The notes under the pieces were generated by a model. The model saw nothing but the letters and a program-made list of their open reading frames with translations, was not told the DNA's origin and made no database searches. A stretch of 64,000 nt of DNA, from contig WTXD01000007.1 of NCBI GenBank assembly GCA_022496205.1, forward strand, positions 682,001 through 746,000, in the 5' to 3' direction. The translations under genes were made by a program, and so were the position numbers. How positions within the stretch are numbered: the stretch's first letter is position 1; every line of letters starts with the position of its first letter. Shown in pieces: positions 46,025 through 57,089 of this stretch. Source of the stretch: Gloeopeniophorella convolvens (Eukaryota > Basidiomycota > Agaricomycetes > Russulales).

Positions 46025-48707
46025 CTAGGGTTCAGCCAGCCCGAGCGCAGCGTCCCCGAAATTCGCGCGCCACCACTCTGCGAGCTGCCGCGCCCTGTTG
46101 CGCAGCGGCCCGCCCTTCTCCTCGCCCACGCGCTTCACCGCGTCTGCGAGCCCGCTCTCCTACCCATCCCACACGCGTCAGCCCACGTGGGATCGGAATA
46201 GAGCGCAGGGCACGTACCTTGAGCACGCGCGTAGAGATCCGCCGCGCGTGATCCGCCGCACTCAGCGCGTCGTGCGCGCGCGCGAGCATAGCGGCGTCCG
46301 GTAGGGCTTTGCCCTTTGCGAGTGGGAGGAGCGCCGCGGTCCACGCGGCTGCCTCGGTGAGGGTGACATACCCCTCTGGCTCTGCGGCGGGAGCGGGGGC
46401 AGGGGCGGCGCCCGCGTCGGGCACAGCGGTGTGCTGTGTGCCATCCGCAGAGGGGACTACCGCGTCGAGATCGATGTCGACGTTCATTTCCGCGGGAGGT
46501 AGCGCGGCTGCGGCGACCTCGCCCGCGTCGCCATGGTCGGGCGTCGGTTGCCTGGATGGCGGCGCAAGCGCGGGCCACGCGCGCCGCGGCGGCATCACGA
46601 CCGCCCCGCCGCCCCACCTTGCGCGCCCCTCGCGCGCGCCGGCCGCATGCTTCGGTCCCTAAAACCGCCGCCGCACGCGCATCAGCCGCGCGAATACACA
46701 AGGGCTGCAAGGGAAGGCTGCTCACCGCCAGGCGCCGCGGCTTGCGGCCCGTGCCGCGGTCGAGCGGGCCGGGGCCGAACGCGTCCTCGAGGCGCGTGGC
46801 CCACATCCGCGCGCTCGACTGGCGCCGGCGCACCTCTGCGCGTGCAGGTGCAGATGCGAGGTCCGGGTCGGACGGGGGGAGGAGCAAGCGGAGCGTGCGC
46901 CGGATGTCGGCCTTGGCGCGCGCCTCGAAGGCGGGGTGGTGCCACCACAGCTGCTTGCTTTCTGCTTCGGGCGCGGTGGGGGGAGCGGTGGCTGCGGCGT
47001 CGGCGGGCAGAATGGCGTCTGTGGTGTCTGTGTTCGTTGAGGAGGCGGGGGCGGGCGGATGGTAGTGCGTGAGGCTCAGGTCGAGCGTGATTGGCGTCGC
47101 CTCGAGGAGCGCGTCGATCTCGCGCGGGCTTAGCACGACGTCCTCTGTGAGGCCCATCGCGCGGCGCGAGCGGCGCAGCGCGGGCTCGGGCGTGGCGCTT
47201 TCCGCTGCTGGCACGAGTGGCGCATGTGCAGGCGCGGGTACGGGGGTGGGCGTCGACGCCGGCCGGTGCGGGCGGAGCGGGGTCGGCGTGCGCTTGCCGC
47301 CTCCGACCGCGTTCTCGGCGAACGTTGCGGTGAGCGCAGCGACGAGCGGGTCGGTCGCCACTGCGCCGTCGAGGGAACCGGGCTCCGATGGTACTGCGGC
47401 GCGGTTTGCCTTTGCTGCTCCCGCACGCGAAGGGGGTCGCCGCTGTGCGAACAGCTTGCTCGACCCAGCCACTGGAGTATCCTCGAGATCATCAAGGGTG
47501 TCTGGCTCTGGCGACGTAGCACCAGCACGTCCCGCCTTCTTCGACCCCGCCTCTGATGAGGTACGCGGCGCGAGAGCGGACGGCTTGAGCGGCGTGCGCT
47601 TGGGTGGTGAGATGATCACGACGGCCCAACCCTTCGACTTGCGCGGCTTCAGCGCAACCTTCGCCTTTGGCGTCGGCGTTGATGGGCCCGGCTTGGTCGG
47701 GGACACCGACGGGCGCGCGAGGCGCTCGATTGGCTTCAGTGGGCTGCGCGGGGGCGCCGGCACGTGCTTGACGAGCACGATCTCCTGGTCTTCCGGGTCG
47801 TGTACCTCCATTGGGTCGGGCGACTCCGCCACGCGGTCCTGCGCGCGCAACGCGTCGTTCGGCCGCGCGGAGCCCGCCTGCGCACTTGCACTTGCACTCA
47901 CAGAGCCAGGGCCAGCCCTGCGAGGGGTAACGCGACTCGGCGCGGTCTCGGACGCGTCGCTGTCGCGGCGCAGCTGCGCGTAGAGGTCCGCGAGCGAGGT
48001 GGTCTTCGCTAGGGTGGTGCGCACACGCTTCTGCTCGACGCGCTCCTGCGTCTCGCGCGATTGCGACGCGTTCGACTCGCGCCTGCGCTTCGTGGGCCGG
48101 CTCAGCGAGTGTGGCGCGGTCGCAGCGCCATTACGCAGCTTCCCGGACGGCGTCTTGGCGGGCACGCGCGACGCGTCCGTGTCGGGCGAGGAGGAAGGGA
48201 CGACGGAGGAGATGTGGGAGGAGGCCGGAGGCACCGTCACTTCGGACGCGCGCGACGACGCGTTGCCGGCGCGGGGCGCTGCCTGCGCGTCGGGGGAAAC
48301 GTGTGTGGGGAATCCGTTCCGGTCCGAGAGGCGCGTGTAGCTCGCGTAGGATCGAGGGCCGGCCGTACTCGCCCTCCTGACCCGACCGTTCATATTGTGC
48401 TTCCCTGCAATGGAACGAATGCGTGAACCCAGTAAAGCGTTATTCACTGCAAGCACATACCGGCTGACCGTGGTCGCGCGCCAGCCATACCCGCACCAAT
48501 CTGCCCGGACGTGCTTGGAAGGACGTCCTCATCCTCTTCCATGGCGTCCTCGTCAGAGTCGTGTTCGGAGTCTCCATTCGTGGTGCGGCCAAGAGGTGTC
48601 CAAGTCGGGAGCTCCGGTGGACATCGTGGCGCGGGTGTTCGTGAAGCAGATGTACTTCTATTTACTACCGGGGTCGATGGTTGTGAGTGGGAAGATGCAT
48701 GGCTCAA
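46025..48707 (-). CDS. Large low-complexity hypothetical protein
   Basis: Exons inferred on the minus strand: about 48707-48461 (5' limit unknown), 48404 to about 46730 (donor after GRKPRRLA), one or more exons around 46640-46220 ending RRISTRVLK, and 46159-46025 ending GLAEP-stop. The protein has an acidic head (DSEHDSDEDAMEEDED), a long Ser/Pro/Ala-rich region with basic clusters (RPTKRRRE; KVALKPRKSKGWAVVIISPP) and a more structured C-terminus (EGYVTLTEAAAWTAALLPLA, VKRVGEEKGGPLRNRARQLA, EWWRANFG). It is probably nuclear. No known domain recognised. The first exon has no in-frame ATG before a stop, so the true start must lie in another exon upstream, that is, across or beyond island B. Confidence 0.6.
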
Positions 48708-48905
48708 GGCTAACGAATGGACGGAGTCAGCATTCGTTTCTTGGATGGAATAAGCACATTACACGGTCTCCGTTGTTGTAAATGAACGAGTGAAAGGCGC
48801 GGCGATACTGAGGTGCCCATGAAGCTGCCTTGGCAGCAGCTAGGTCGTGATGATGTTCGCAAGTAACGAGGCCCGGTTCAAACTTTGGGGTCGTAGTTCA
48901 AGTCG

Positions 48906-49768
48906 AAGTTGACTAATTGTCACAGTTGGTGCAACAATGGACTGTAGAGAGCAAATGAAGAGGCAGCCACATATTAGCCACCATGATCAGTGAGTGTGGA
49001 GCAAATATCAGAAGGAAAAGAAGTAACTGAAAGAATTCTGGCTATGATAACTTTGTTGAAGGGAGTTATCAAATATTTCAAGATTGGAAGGTGGTGTCAA
49101 GAGCTAAACTCACAATCACTCACCTGGTCCCTTCAAGCAATGGGAACTACAGAATGTAAGTGAAAGTAGGATGGTAACAGGGTAGTACTGAGCTTTTAAA
49201 CTACTACTTAAAGGGTAGTGAAGTGGTGCCTGTCAATGCCAACCAACTACACACAAATATCACTAAATACAAATAAACAGCTGTCTATTGAATGTCAACT
49301 TGTGTATACTTTCAAGACAGTTGTTTCAATAGTACTATAATAATTCCTTAATCCATATCTGTACCATTCATATTACTATACTTCAGCCCTGTAAATGATC
49401 ATTGTCAGAATTGAAGTGTTAGAAAAAAGCACCAATATTTTGACATAATGCATCAGTAGCCTGCATTCAATAAGCTAGAAGTGCATCACTACTATTTTAA
49501 GCAACCCTATAGTCCTCTAAGTAGAATCTACCCAGTGAGCTAAAGAAAGCAGATAAGAGCTAAGACCAAACTGAGACTGCCAAGTACTGCAAGAATTAAG
49601 GGATTGACATGGCATCTATCATACCATTAATTATATGAAATTATGGATACAGGAAAGATCATCCATGAGTGGTATGAAGTTATGACAGCCCTACTAGTAC
49701 CATTCAACTCATTAGTCTGGGCCAATCTTTGCACATAAGAGAGTAGGGCTTACCTAGTGCAGAAAATA
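48906..49768. repeat. CpG-free AT-rich island B
   Basis: No CG dinucleotide is visible in about 860 bases, against CpG-rich flanks. Rich in TG, CA and TA steps, no ORF, no obvious terminal repeats. It abuts the stop codon of the Zn2Cys6 gene, right after a GTAAGC donor-like sequence (minus strand). Its composition equals that of island A at 13.5-14.3 kb, but no shared sequence was evident by eye. Confidence 0.6.
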
Positions 49769-51078
49769 CGTTTTAAGAGCAGAGATCTCGCCGACAATGT
49801 CCCTTGCTTTTTCCTCGAGTGCACGTATCCGCTCCAAAACGCGTGCACTGTCCTCGGCGGACAGCACGCCTTGGTAGCTCTCCGCGTCTGCGTCCGCGTC
49901 CCACGCGCTTGAGGTGCGCGCAGCCCGTGCGGCCTCCATAAACTCGTCGTCGTCGCTACCGAACGGGTCCCCGTCGCTGTCCTCGCCACGCCCAACGCGC
50001 ACGCGCTTCCCGTGGCCGCCGGGCGTCCCGCGGAGCCCCGGCCCACGACTGAGCTTGCGTTTGAGGCTACGCGCGCCCGCCTGCGCAGACGGGCCCGCAC
50101 TGGCAGGGCCGCCGGGGCGGGGGTCGGACGTGCGCGGCCGCTTAAACATGGCCTGAGAGGAGCGCGTGTCGGGGGGCTGCAGGTCGGACTCGGGCGTGCC
50201 GGCGGCGGCCTCTCTGCGTGGCTTGGCGACGTGCGAGCAGGCGACGCGGCGCTCCTTGCAGGGAAGGCAGGCGCGCCCTTCCTTGCCGATGCAGCTGCGC
50301 CCTCGTCGTTGACAGAGCTCGCATGGGACCGGTCGCTTCCTGACGCCGTCACCAAGTTCCTCGTCCTGGCGCGGGGTCAGCGAGCGATACGGCAGGGGCA
50401 TCCTAGAATCGGCTGACCTGGAGCTCGTCATTGTCCTAGGATAGATACATCGGTCACCTGAAGCTAGTGCATAGAGGGCAGCGGACTTACATCTGGGGCC
50501 GGGCTCGCCTTGACGTTGCTGTCGGCCCGGGTCTCTTTTTTCTGGGCCACCTCGCCATTGACCTTCTCGTTCACAGCGGCGGGAGCCGACGCCGTCGTGT
50601 CTGGTTCACCCTCGGCATCCGTGCTGGTGCAGTGGTCGTTGATCAAGGCGGAGAAGTCGGCATCGCTGCCGGTCCATGTCGACGAGCCTGTCTGGTCCTG
50701 CCCCTTGGACGCCGCCACGGACTCGCGAAGCTGCCGGAAGGTCGCCTCGGCCTCTTTCTTGCGGCTGGAGACTTTGTACTCCCTCTCGAGCAAGTCGCCC
50801 GTCGGCGCCTCCTGAAAGCCGACGCTCTTCAGGATGGCCTGGTATTCATTCTGGTAAATGCGGCAGACAAGTCAGACACCCCGGTCAGGAGCACTACGAG
50901 CACGAGGAAGAGTACAGAGGGGACTCGCCCATTGTTTGCCCATGTCCTGCATCCATACGACCCATGCACGGAGATGCTCGGGCTCCGTCCCGGGCTGGAT
51001 AGCCAATATGTCTTCGAGGAAGCTGAGCTCAGTGCCAATACGGAGCAAGTTGCGCGAGTCGAGAGAAGGAGAGGCCAT
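49754..51078 (-). CDS. Zn2Cys6-type zinc-cluster protein
   Basis: Exons (minus) 51078-50929, 50850-50491, 50435-50418, 50365-49754, all phase 0, give 379 residues. The N-terminus (MASPSLDSRNLLRIGTELSF, LEDILAIQPGTEPEHLRAWV) is helical. The middle is polar (REYKVSSRKKEAEATFRQL). The zinc cluster CELCQRRGRSC...ACLPCKERRVAC has spacing C-x2-C-x6-C-x7-C-x2-C-x6-C, the fungal binuclear cluster pattern; SLKRKLS and GKRVRVGRG are nuclear-signal-like; a C-terminal helix (EDSARVLERIRALEEKARDI) follows. It belongs to the type of multi-copy agaricomycete zinc-cluster proteins of unknown role; the cluster is internal, not N-terminal as in Gal4-like factors. Intron 1 appears to be GC-AG (TGG|GCGAGT) and exon 3 is only 18 nt. 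Confidence 0.7.
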
Positions 51079-52638
51079 TTCGCGAAGTCCACAGCCGCGC
51101 GTCGGGAGAGCCTGCTCTGGAGATGCAATAGGGGGGCGGACGCGAGCGGCTCACGGGGGCGGGGAGAAGCGGGAAGCGGAAAGAGTTTGCGGCACGGCGC
51201 ACGGGCAGCAGCAGAGGGGGGCAGGGCAAACAGCAGATCGCGCGCTGTGCTCGAACGTGGCGGGTGGACGTTGACGTTGAGCGCTGTCAGCGGCGGCGGC
51301 TAGCGCGGGCATAAAACCCAGCACCGGGCCAAGCGGCGCGCGGCGCGACGCGCGCGGCCCGTTGCGGCGTCCCTCTTCCGATGCGGCCCCGAGCCTTAGC
51401 GGCGCGGCGGCGGCGCCTCGGAATGGGCCGCTTCACTCTGCATCGCGCCGCAGGGCCCAAACATCATGAGTCGTCGTTCTTGCGAGCGAGTGGCCTGCGT
51501 TCTTCCACTGGGAACCGTGTGGCGTTCGGTGTGCTTCTCCGGATGGTCATGGGCGCGCATGCTATATCCGGGCGCGGGCGTCGCGGCGGCGCGCTTGGCG
51601 CGTGCGTCGTGCGGTCACCGGTCCCACCAGCGCTAGTAACTCGGCTCGGGCTGATATCTGGGAGATCGTGACTTTACACACATCGTGCGTCAAAGACAAT
51701 TAACATTTGGCTTCTCACCCCGTGATATACCCCTGCTGCTTCGAGCATCTAGTAACCCCTACGGCCAGTTGCTCCACTCTCGTGGTGGCTACGGCCCGAC
51801 TGGAGTCACTGAGGACCGGCGGTCTTGGTTCTGGAAAGGCGACCAGCTCAAGATCAACTTCAATTATTCCTATACTCGCCATTGTTATCATTGGAGCTGC
51901 TAGAACACTCCTCACCGGGTAGTTTCAACCTGTATGAAAGCCAAGTGACTCTACTTCGGTGTCATGGGGGCTTCGATGGTTGTAGCTCAGCCTGCGATGG
52001 GAATATCGAGGCTCTTGCCCCTGGTATTCGTGGGTTCTGCAGGTGCGAATGTGTTTCAGGGGCGTGCTGCACCTCCTGCAAATATGTCGCGCCATTAGTA
52101 CGGAGCTCCGAATCACGGGTTGGATTCGACATTGCCGGCTGCAATCCTCCACGCTTTCAAACCGCGCAGCACCCTACGTTGAAGCAGCACGGCTCCAGCG
52201 TACGGCATCTCGTCCTTGCGTGTGAGCTATTCGAGCTCAGGCCAGACCAGCACTATCGCGCACGTTCTAACTTTACCACGACATCCAACTGTTCTACGAG
52301 ATTCTCTCTCCGAGCTATCCTCGAGCTGTGCTATGCAGAAGCCTTTATGAGATGCACGAGAACGGGTCACCTGCGCGAACTGGATTCGCAGGGAAACTTC
52401 AAAGAACGACCTTTCTTATTCCTAGCGCTCCTCGACGTGCGCGTCCGGCGCGTTATCGACGCGAATCCTCCCAATCCGCACGCGTGAGATGGGAAAGGCG
52501 CACCTGCCCTGTGCGTACCATATGCTCGCCACTGCAGCTGCCACTCCGATGTCCTATATTTGCGTGACGGTCTGAGATTAGTAGATATAAAGTGCACGAC
52601 AGCGAGCGAAGCGCAGCGCACTCCACCGCAGGACGACG
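51079..52638. other. No supportable gene
   Basis: It lies between the zinc-cluster gene and the aminopeptidase. A 220-codon plus-strand frame (51825-52487) is Cys-rich but has no signal peptide, motif or supporting context. It is listed under rejected items. Confidence 0.35.
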
Positions 52639-54189
52639 ATGCTTCACCGTCTCCCACGCCTCCTCCTCTCGCTGCTCTGCGCCGCCACGGCCGCTCGCGC
52701 CGCGCACCTGCTCTCGCCCGAGCCGCGCTCCGCCGCAGCGGAGTGCCTACTCGGCGAGGCATGGCCACAGGGCCCCGGCAGCGCGCTCGCGCAGCAGGCG
52801 CCCGATGCAGAGCTGAGCGCAATCCTGGCGCAGATCGATCCGCAGCGCATCAACGCGACGATCACGAAGCTGACGACGTTCGGCACGCGGCATACGCTCT
52901 CGAGCCAGACAGACCCCGTGCGCGGGATCGGCGCGGCGCGCACGTGGATCGCGCAGGAGATGCGCGCCCTCGCGGCGGCCGCACCCCCCGGGACGAAAGT
53001 GAGCGTGCAAGAGGCGGGCTACACGCAGGCGCCGGCCGCGGGGGTCATCCCGAACGCGACATTCATCAGCAATGTGGTGACGACGATACGCGGGACGGAC
53101 GAGCCGAACCGCGCGTATGTGATTACTGGGCACTACGACTCGCGTGTGACGGACATCCTCGACTTCACGGCTGACGCGCCCGGCGCGGACGACGATGCAT
53201 CGGGCGTGGCGGTAGGTTTCTGCGTTTCTTCTGTGAAGTGGAAGAACCTAATTCAATCGCAGGTCGTCATGGAGCTTATCCGCATCCTCTCGACGCGGCC
53301 GCCTCCTCGCGCGACAATCATGCTGGGCGCTGTGGCCGGGGAGGAGCAGGGGCTGTTCGGCTCCAACTTCCTCGCGCAGACATTGCTCAACCAGAGCGTC
53401 GACGTTCAAGGCATGTTCACGAACGATATTGTCGGCTCCTCGAAGGCGGACAACGGATTCATCGACGCGAACAGCATCAGGCTGTTCGCGCAAGGTATCC
53501 CACCGACAGACAGTGCATCAACGTTATCACGCAGGGAATCTATTGGAGGGGAGAACGACTCGCCGGCACGGCAGCTTGCTCGCTTCGTCGATGACGTTGC
53601 ATCCAACAGTGCCACCAACATGAGCGGTAAGTACAAATTGTCGGCGAGAATCCTTGTAGGCCTGACAATTCGTTCAGTGCGCGTCATCTACCGGGCAGAC
53701 CGTTTCCTGCGCGGTGGGGACCACGAGCCGTTCCTGGACGCAGGGTTCCCGGCGGCGCGGTTCACGGAACCAAACGAAAACTTTGCCCACCAGCACCAGA
53801 ACACGCGTATAGATGCAGCAACGGGGCTTCAGTTTGGTGACTTGATCGAGTTTGTGGACATGGACTTCACGGCGCGGGTGGCACGGGTGAACGGAGCGGC
53901 CATCTGGTCGCTGGCCCAGGCGCCAGGCACGCCGAAGAGTGTCACGATCGACACGTCCGTGCTGACGAACAACAGCACGCTGTCCTGGGAGCTCGACACG
54001 AGTCCCGCCGTTGCGGGGTACGAGATACTGTGGCGGCCGACGGACGCGCCACAGTGGACAAACGTGGTGCCTGTTGGGCTGGTGGACAAGGCGACGGTGC
54101 TGCTGTCGAAAGACAATGCGATATTTGGGGTGCGGGCTGTTGGAAAAAACGGGTTCCGTAGCCCAGCGACGTTCCCGTTCCCTGGATAG
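52639..54189 (+). CDS. Secreted M28-family zinc aminopeptidase
   Basis: A di-zinc exopeptidase removing N-terminal residues, probably secreted or vacuolar. Exons 52639-53211, 53263-53626, 53678-54189 give 482 residues; both introns are 51 nt and in frame, so an unspliced reading also stays open. Signal peptide: MLHRLPRLLLSLLCAATAAR. Metal-binding residues in order: H in AYVITGHYDSRV, bridging D in ADAPGADDDASGVAV, catalytic EE in GAVAGEEQGLFGSNFLAQ, D in TNDIVGSSKADNGFID, and the late H in FAHQHQNTRID. RGGDHEPFLDAGFPAARFTE is also characteristic. A C-terminal domain of about 100 residues follows, with fibronectin-III-like strands (YEILWRPTDAPQWTNV). All catalytic positions look intact. Confidence 0.9.
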   Translation: MLHRLPRLLLSLLCAATAARAAHLLSPEPRSAAAECLLGEAWPQGPGSALAQQAPDAELSAILAQIDPQRINATITKLTTFGTRHTLSSQTDPVRGIGAARTWIAQEMRALAAAAPPGTKVSVQEAGYTQAPAAGVIPNATFISNVVTTIRGTDEPNRAYVITGHYDSRVTDILDFTADAPGADDDASGVAVGFCVSSVKWKNLIQSQVVMELIRILSTRPPPRATIMLGAVAGEEQGLFGSNFLAQTLLNQSVDVQGMFTNDIVGSSKADNGFIDANSIRLFAQGIPPTDSASTLSRRESIGGENDSPARQLARFVDDVASNSATNMSGKYKLSARILVGLTIRSVRVIYRADRFLRGGDHEPFLDAGFPAARFTEPNENFAHQHQNTRIDAATGLQFGDLIEFVDMDFTARVARVNGAAIWSLAQAPGTPKSVTIDTSVLTNNSTLSWELDTSPAVAGYEILWRPTDAPQWTNVVPVGLVDKATVLLSKDNAIFGVRAVGKNGFRSPATFPFPG

Positions 54190-54432
54190 AAACCCGTAAA
54201 CTGTAATAGGCTGCTGTAAGCGTGGAGATTAGCTGTATGTGGAGCGCCAACCAAGGCGTGTTGTGGTCGTGGATGAAAGAGAGAGAAGGTTTGCGGCCAA
54301 CGCCGAAACGACCGCGCGACAATATTCAACGCGCTGTTGGACGAGCTCAGTCTCCCCCTCGCCCTCCTCGACCAGGTCATTACCCCCGTCGACAGGCTCT
54401 GTTCCTCCCTCACACTTGGATATCCCAAAAAA

Positions 54433-56752
54433 ATGCAGCCGACTTCGCGTCCTGCCTCTACGTCGACCCGCCCTGGCCCCTCGCCCCGCCCCTACCAGGT
54501 CAACTCCCAGACAAAAGTCATAGACACCGTCCACGGCAGGATACTCTGTCTCGCCGACATCCGCGGTCGTCTCTCTTCTCTCAATGACCTGGCACGCGAA
54601 GCCAACGCGAAAGCGATCATTCACACAGGCGACTTTGGTTTCTTCGGTCTGTCCGCAGCTGCTCGTCTGTCGTGGCCCTGACTGACCTTTACGTACTTGT
54701 TGTACAGAGGGGTCCAGCATCGACCGCATCCACGATCGTACTCTTCGCCATTTAACGATGTACTCTCCCTTGATACCCAGCGCGCAGCGCCATCACCTGC
54801 TTGCGCCCGAGAACCCGCCGTCGCTGATTCGCCAGACTCTGACCATTTCCATGTTGTCAGAGTTCCCGCTCCTTTTATCCGGTCAGATCAAGCTGCAGGT
54901 GCCCGTCTTCACCGTTTCAGGTGCCTGCGAGGACATTCTTCTTCTCGAAAAGCTCCGCACCGGAACATACGACGTTGAGAACCTCCACATCCTCGATGAG
55001 GCGACTACCCGCTGCCTCGACATTGGTGGCGTTAAACTACGACTCCTTGGTCTGGGCGGCGCCTTCGTTCCGCACAAGATGTTCGACAACGGGGAGGGAA
55101 ACGCTACAATTGCCGGCGGCAATGGCACCATCTGGACGACCGTGCTGCAGATTGGCGAGCTCGTCGACACCGCCCAGCGCGTGTTCGACCCTACAGAAAC
55201 TCGTCTTCTCATCACCCACGCTAGTCCCGGCCGCGAGGGCATCCTCGCATCCCTCGCCCTTTTCCTCAAGGCAGACCTGACCATTTCCGCCGGCCTGCAC
55301 TTCCGCTATGCCACTTCTTGGAATGAGTTTAGTGTTCAGGGCGACTACGAGGGCTTCAGGACCAAGATGAAGACGGGCAAGGAGTCGTTCGACCGGGTCT
55401 GGGAAAGCGTCAAGTCACAGGTCGACACGGTCATTGATGAGCATCAACGCGTCCTCCTCGACAAGGCCCTCGCAGTCATTGATCGCGTGCCCCCTCCCAT
55501 TGGTCAGCCTACTCCCGGAGGCGGCCCCAACGCGACTGAAGACCCGGCGTGGAAGAATTGCTGGAATTGGAACCTGTGTGATGCCGCTTATGGCTCGCTA
55601 GTCCTCGATATCAAGGAGGGGCGTGTCAGCGCAGAGTTGAAGAGCCAAGGTGCGCCTCTGTTTTTATTCTTACCCCTCATACCTACTGGGTAATTAGGCT
55701 TCAACTATGCCTATCGCCGCACCGCGACGCCGACGACGCAGCCTACCCCCACATCCACCAAACCCCCATTGCCTCCGCAGACCGGCACTTCCAACGCCCC
55801 CACCAAGTCGTCGACGCCCGCCCCACTCGTGGAAAAGGGCGCGCCCCCGAACCCTTCGGCCTCGTCGCCAACACCACAAGCGGCAGCCCCCGCCTCGGAC
55901 CCGCTTTCCGGCAAGGAGACCCCTCCCGCCAAACTCAACGGCAACGGTACCGCGACGTCCTCTACTCCCGGCTCTGCCGAGAAGGATAAGGGCGACCGCG
56001 ATCGCGAGAAGGCGGAGAAGTTCAAGGCGAAGAAGAAGGAGCGCAAGGAACGCGAGCGCGCGGAACGTGACGCCGTGCGCGACGGCGGCGCGGACGGCGG
56101 CAGCGAGAGGAAGGATGACGATGCAGCGGCGGCGCCGCTGAAACCGAATGTCGACACGACGGGCTCGCCCCTCGCCGTGTCGGACGGTGGGCTGCTGAGC
56201 CCGCGCACAGACAGCACGGGCGCGCGCACGCCGACGAGCCGCAAGCCGACGCGCAATCCGTGGACGCTGTTTATGCGCCTGCCGACCCCCGCGAACGAGA
56301 CGGAGCTCCGGGACTTTTTTGGCGAGGCGAAGGGCGGGGTGCGTGTCCCCCCTCCCCCCGCAGTCAGTGCACCCGGTTAATCGCGCATTGATTTGTAGAT
56401 CACGCGCGTGAACTTCCCTAACACGAACAACGGGCGCGAGCGCAAGATCGCGTATGTCGAGTTTGGCGACGAGGATGCAATGAAGGCCGGCCTCGACAAG
56501 CATGCCGAGGTGCGTCCATCTCTTCACTTCACTTGAACCGTCCTATATCTGACGTATCGCCATGCGCATGTGCAGAAACTGAACGACGGGGTACCAGAGG
56601 TGAAGCGCGCGTCGGACCGCGACTCGCGCGACTTCGGCAGCTTCCGCGGCGGGCGAGGGCGTGGTGGGCCCCGCGGGGGCTTCGCGCACCGCGGCTTCGC
56701 GGCGGCTGGGCTCGTGCGAGGCGGCGCGCCGAAAACGAACGGCGACGCGTGA
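54433..56752 (+). CDS. DUF2433-like phosphoesterase fold with C-terminal RRM/RGG region
   Basis: Exons 54433-54646, 54708-55649, 55698-56338, 56399-56509, 56576-56752 join in phase to 694 residues. Residues about 25-390 look like a calcineurin-type metallophosphoesterase of the fungal DUF2433 group: ILCLADIRGRLSSLNDLARE, AIIHTGDFGFFE, VFTVSGACEDILLLEKLRTG, LRLLGLGGAFVPHKMFD, TRLLITHASPGREGILASLA, ISAGLHFRYATSWNEFS. The usual metal-binding Asp, His and Asn residues are partly replaced (ADIRG for GDxHG), so activity is doubtful. Then comes a long Pro/Thr/Ser linker with a charged helix (EKFKAKKKERKERERAERDA), a short RRM-like module (PWTLFMRLPTPANETELRDF; RKIAYVEFGDEDAMKAGLD) and an RGG tail (FRGGRGRGGPRGGF). 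An RNA-linked role is inferred. Confidence 0.75.
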
Positions 56753-57089
56753 GGTGTGACCCGACCGACTGCTGGTGATAGTTACCCCTACCCTGCTTGC
56801 TCTTTCTGCTTTCTGCCTGCTTGTTTGTTGCATCTTACATCTTATTGCGCGCGCTGTCAGGCTTTTATGCTTTAGGTACCCCGTACAGTTGCTTACTCTT
56901 CGATTTGAAACTGCTGCTCTCGTTGTATGCCCGAGCTCTTGCACGACCTTAACCTATATGACACCCCTTTAAATATGGCTAGCCCAGCTTGTCTGTTGCG
57001 TGCCGGATTCGGCGACGTGGCGCGAGCTGCCATGCTTGCAAGATGCGGCGCAACGCGCCGAGGCGGCTGTCTTTGGGTATGTCCTACTA

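Noticed and set aside
47069..47983. 304-codon plus-strand frame
   Set aside because: Antisense shadow of the Ser/Pro-rich hypothetical gene; no independent splice or motif support.
51825..52487. 220-codon Cys-rich plus-strand frame
   Set aside because: No signal peptide, domain, or context; could be chance. Transcript evidence would be needed.
55694..56527. 277-codon minus-strand frame
   Set aside because: Arg/Gly-rich shadow of the DUF2433-like gene's low-complexity exon.
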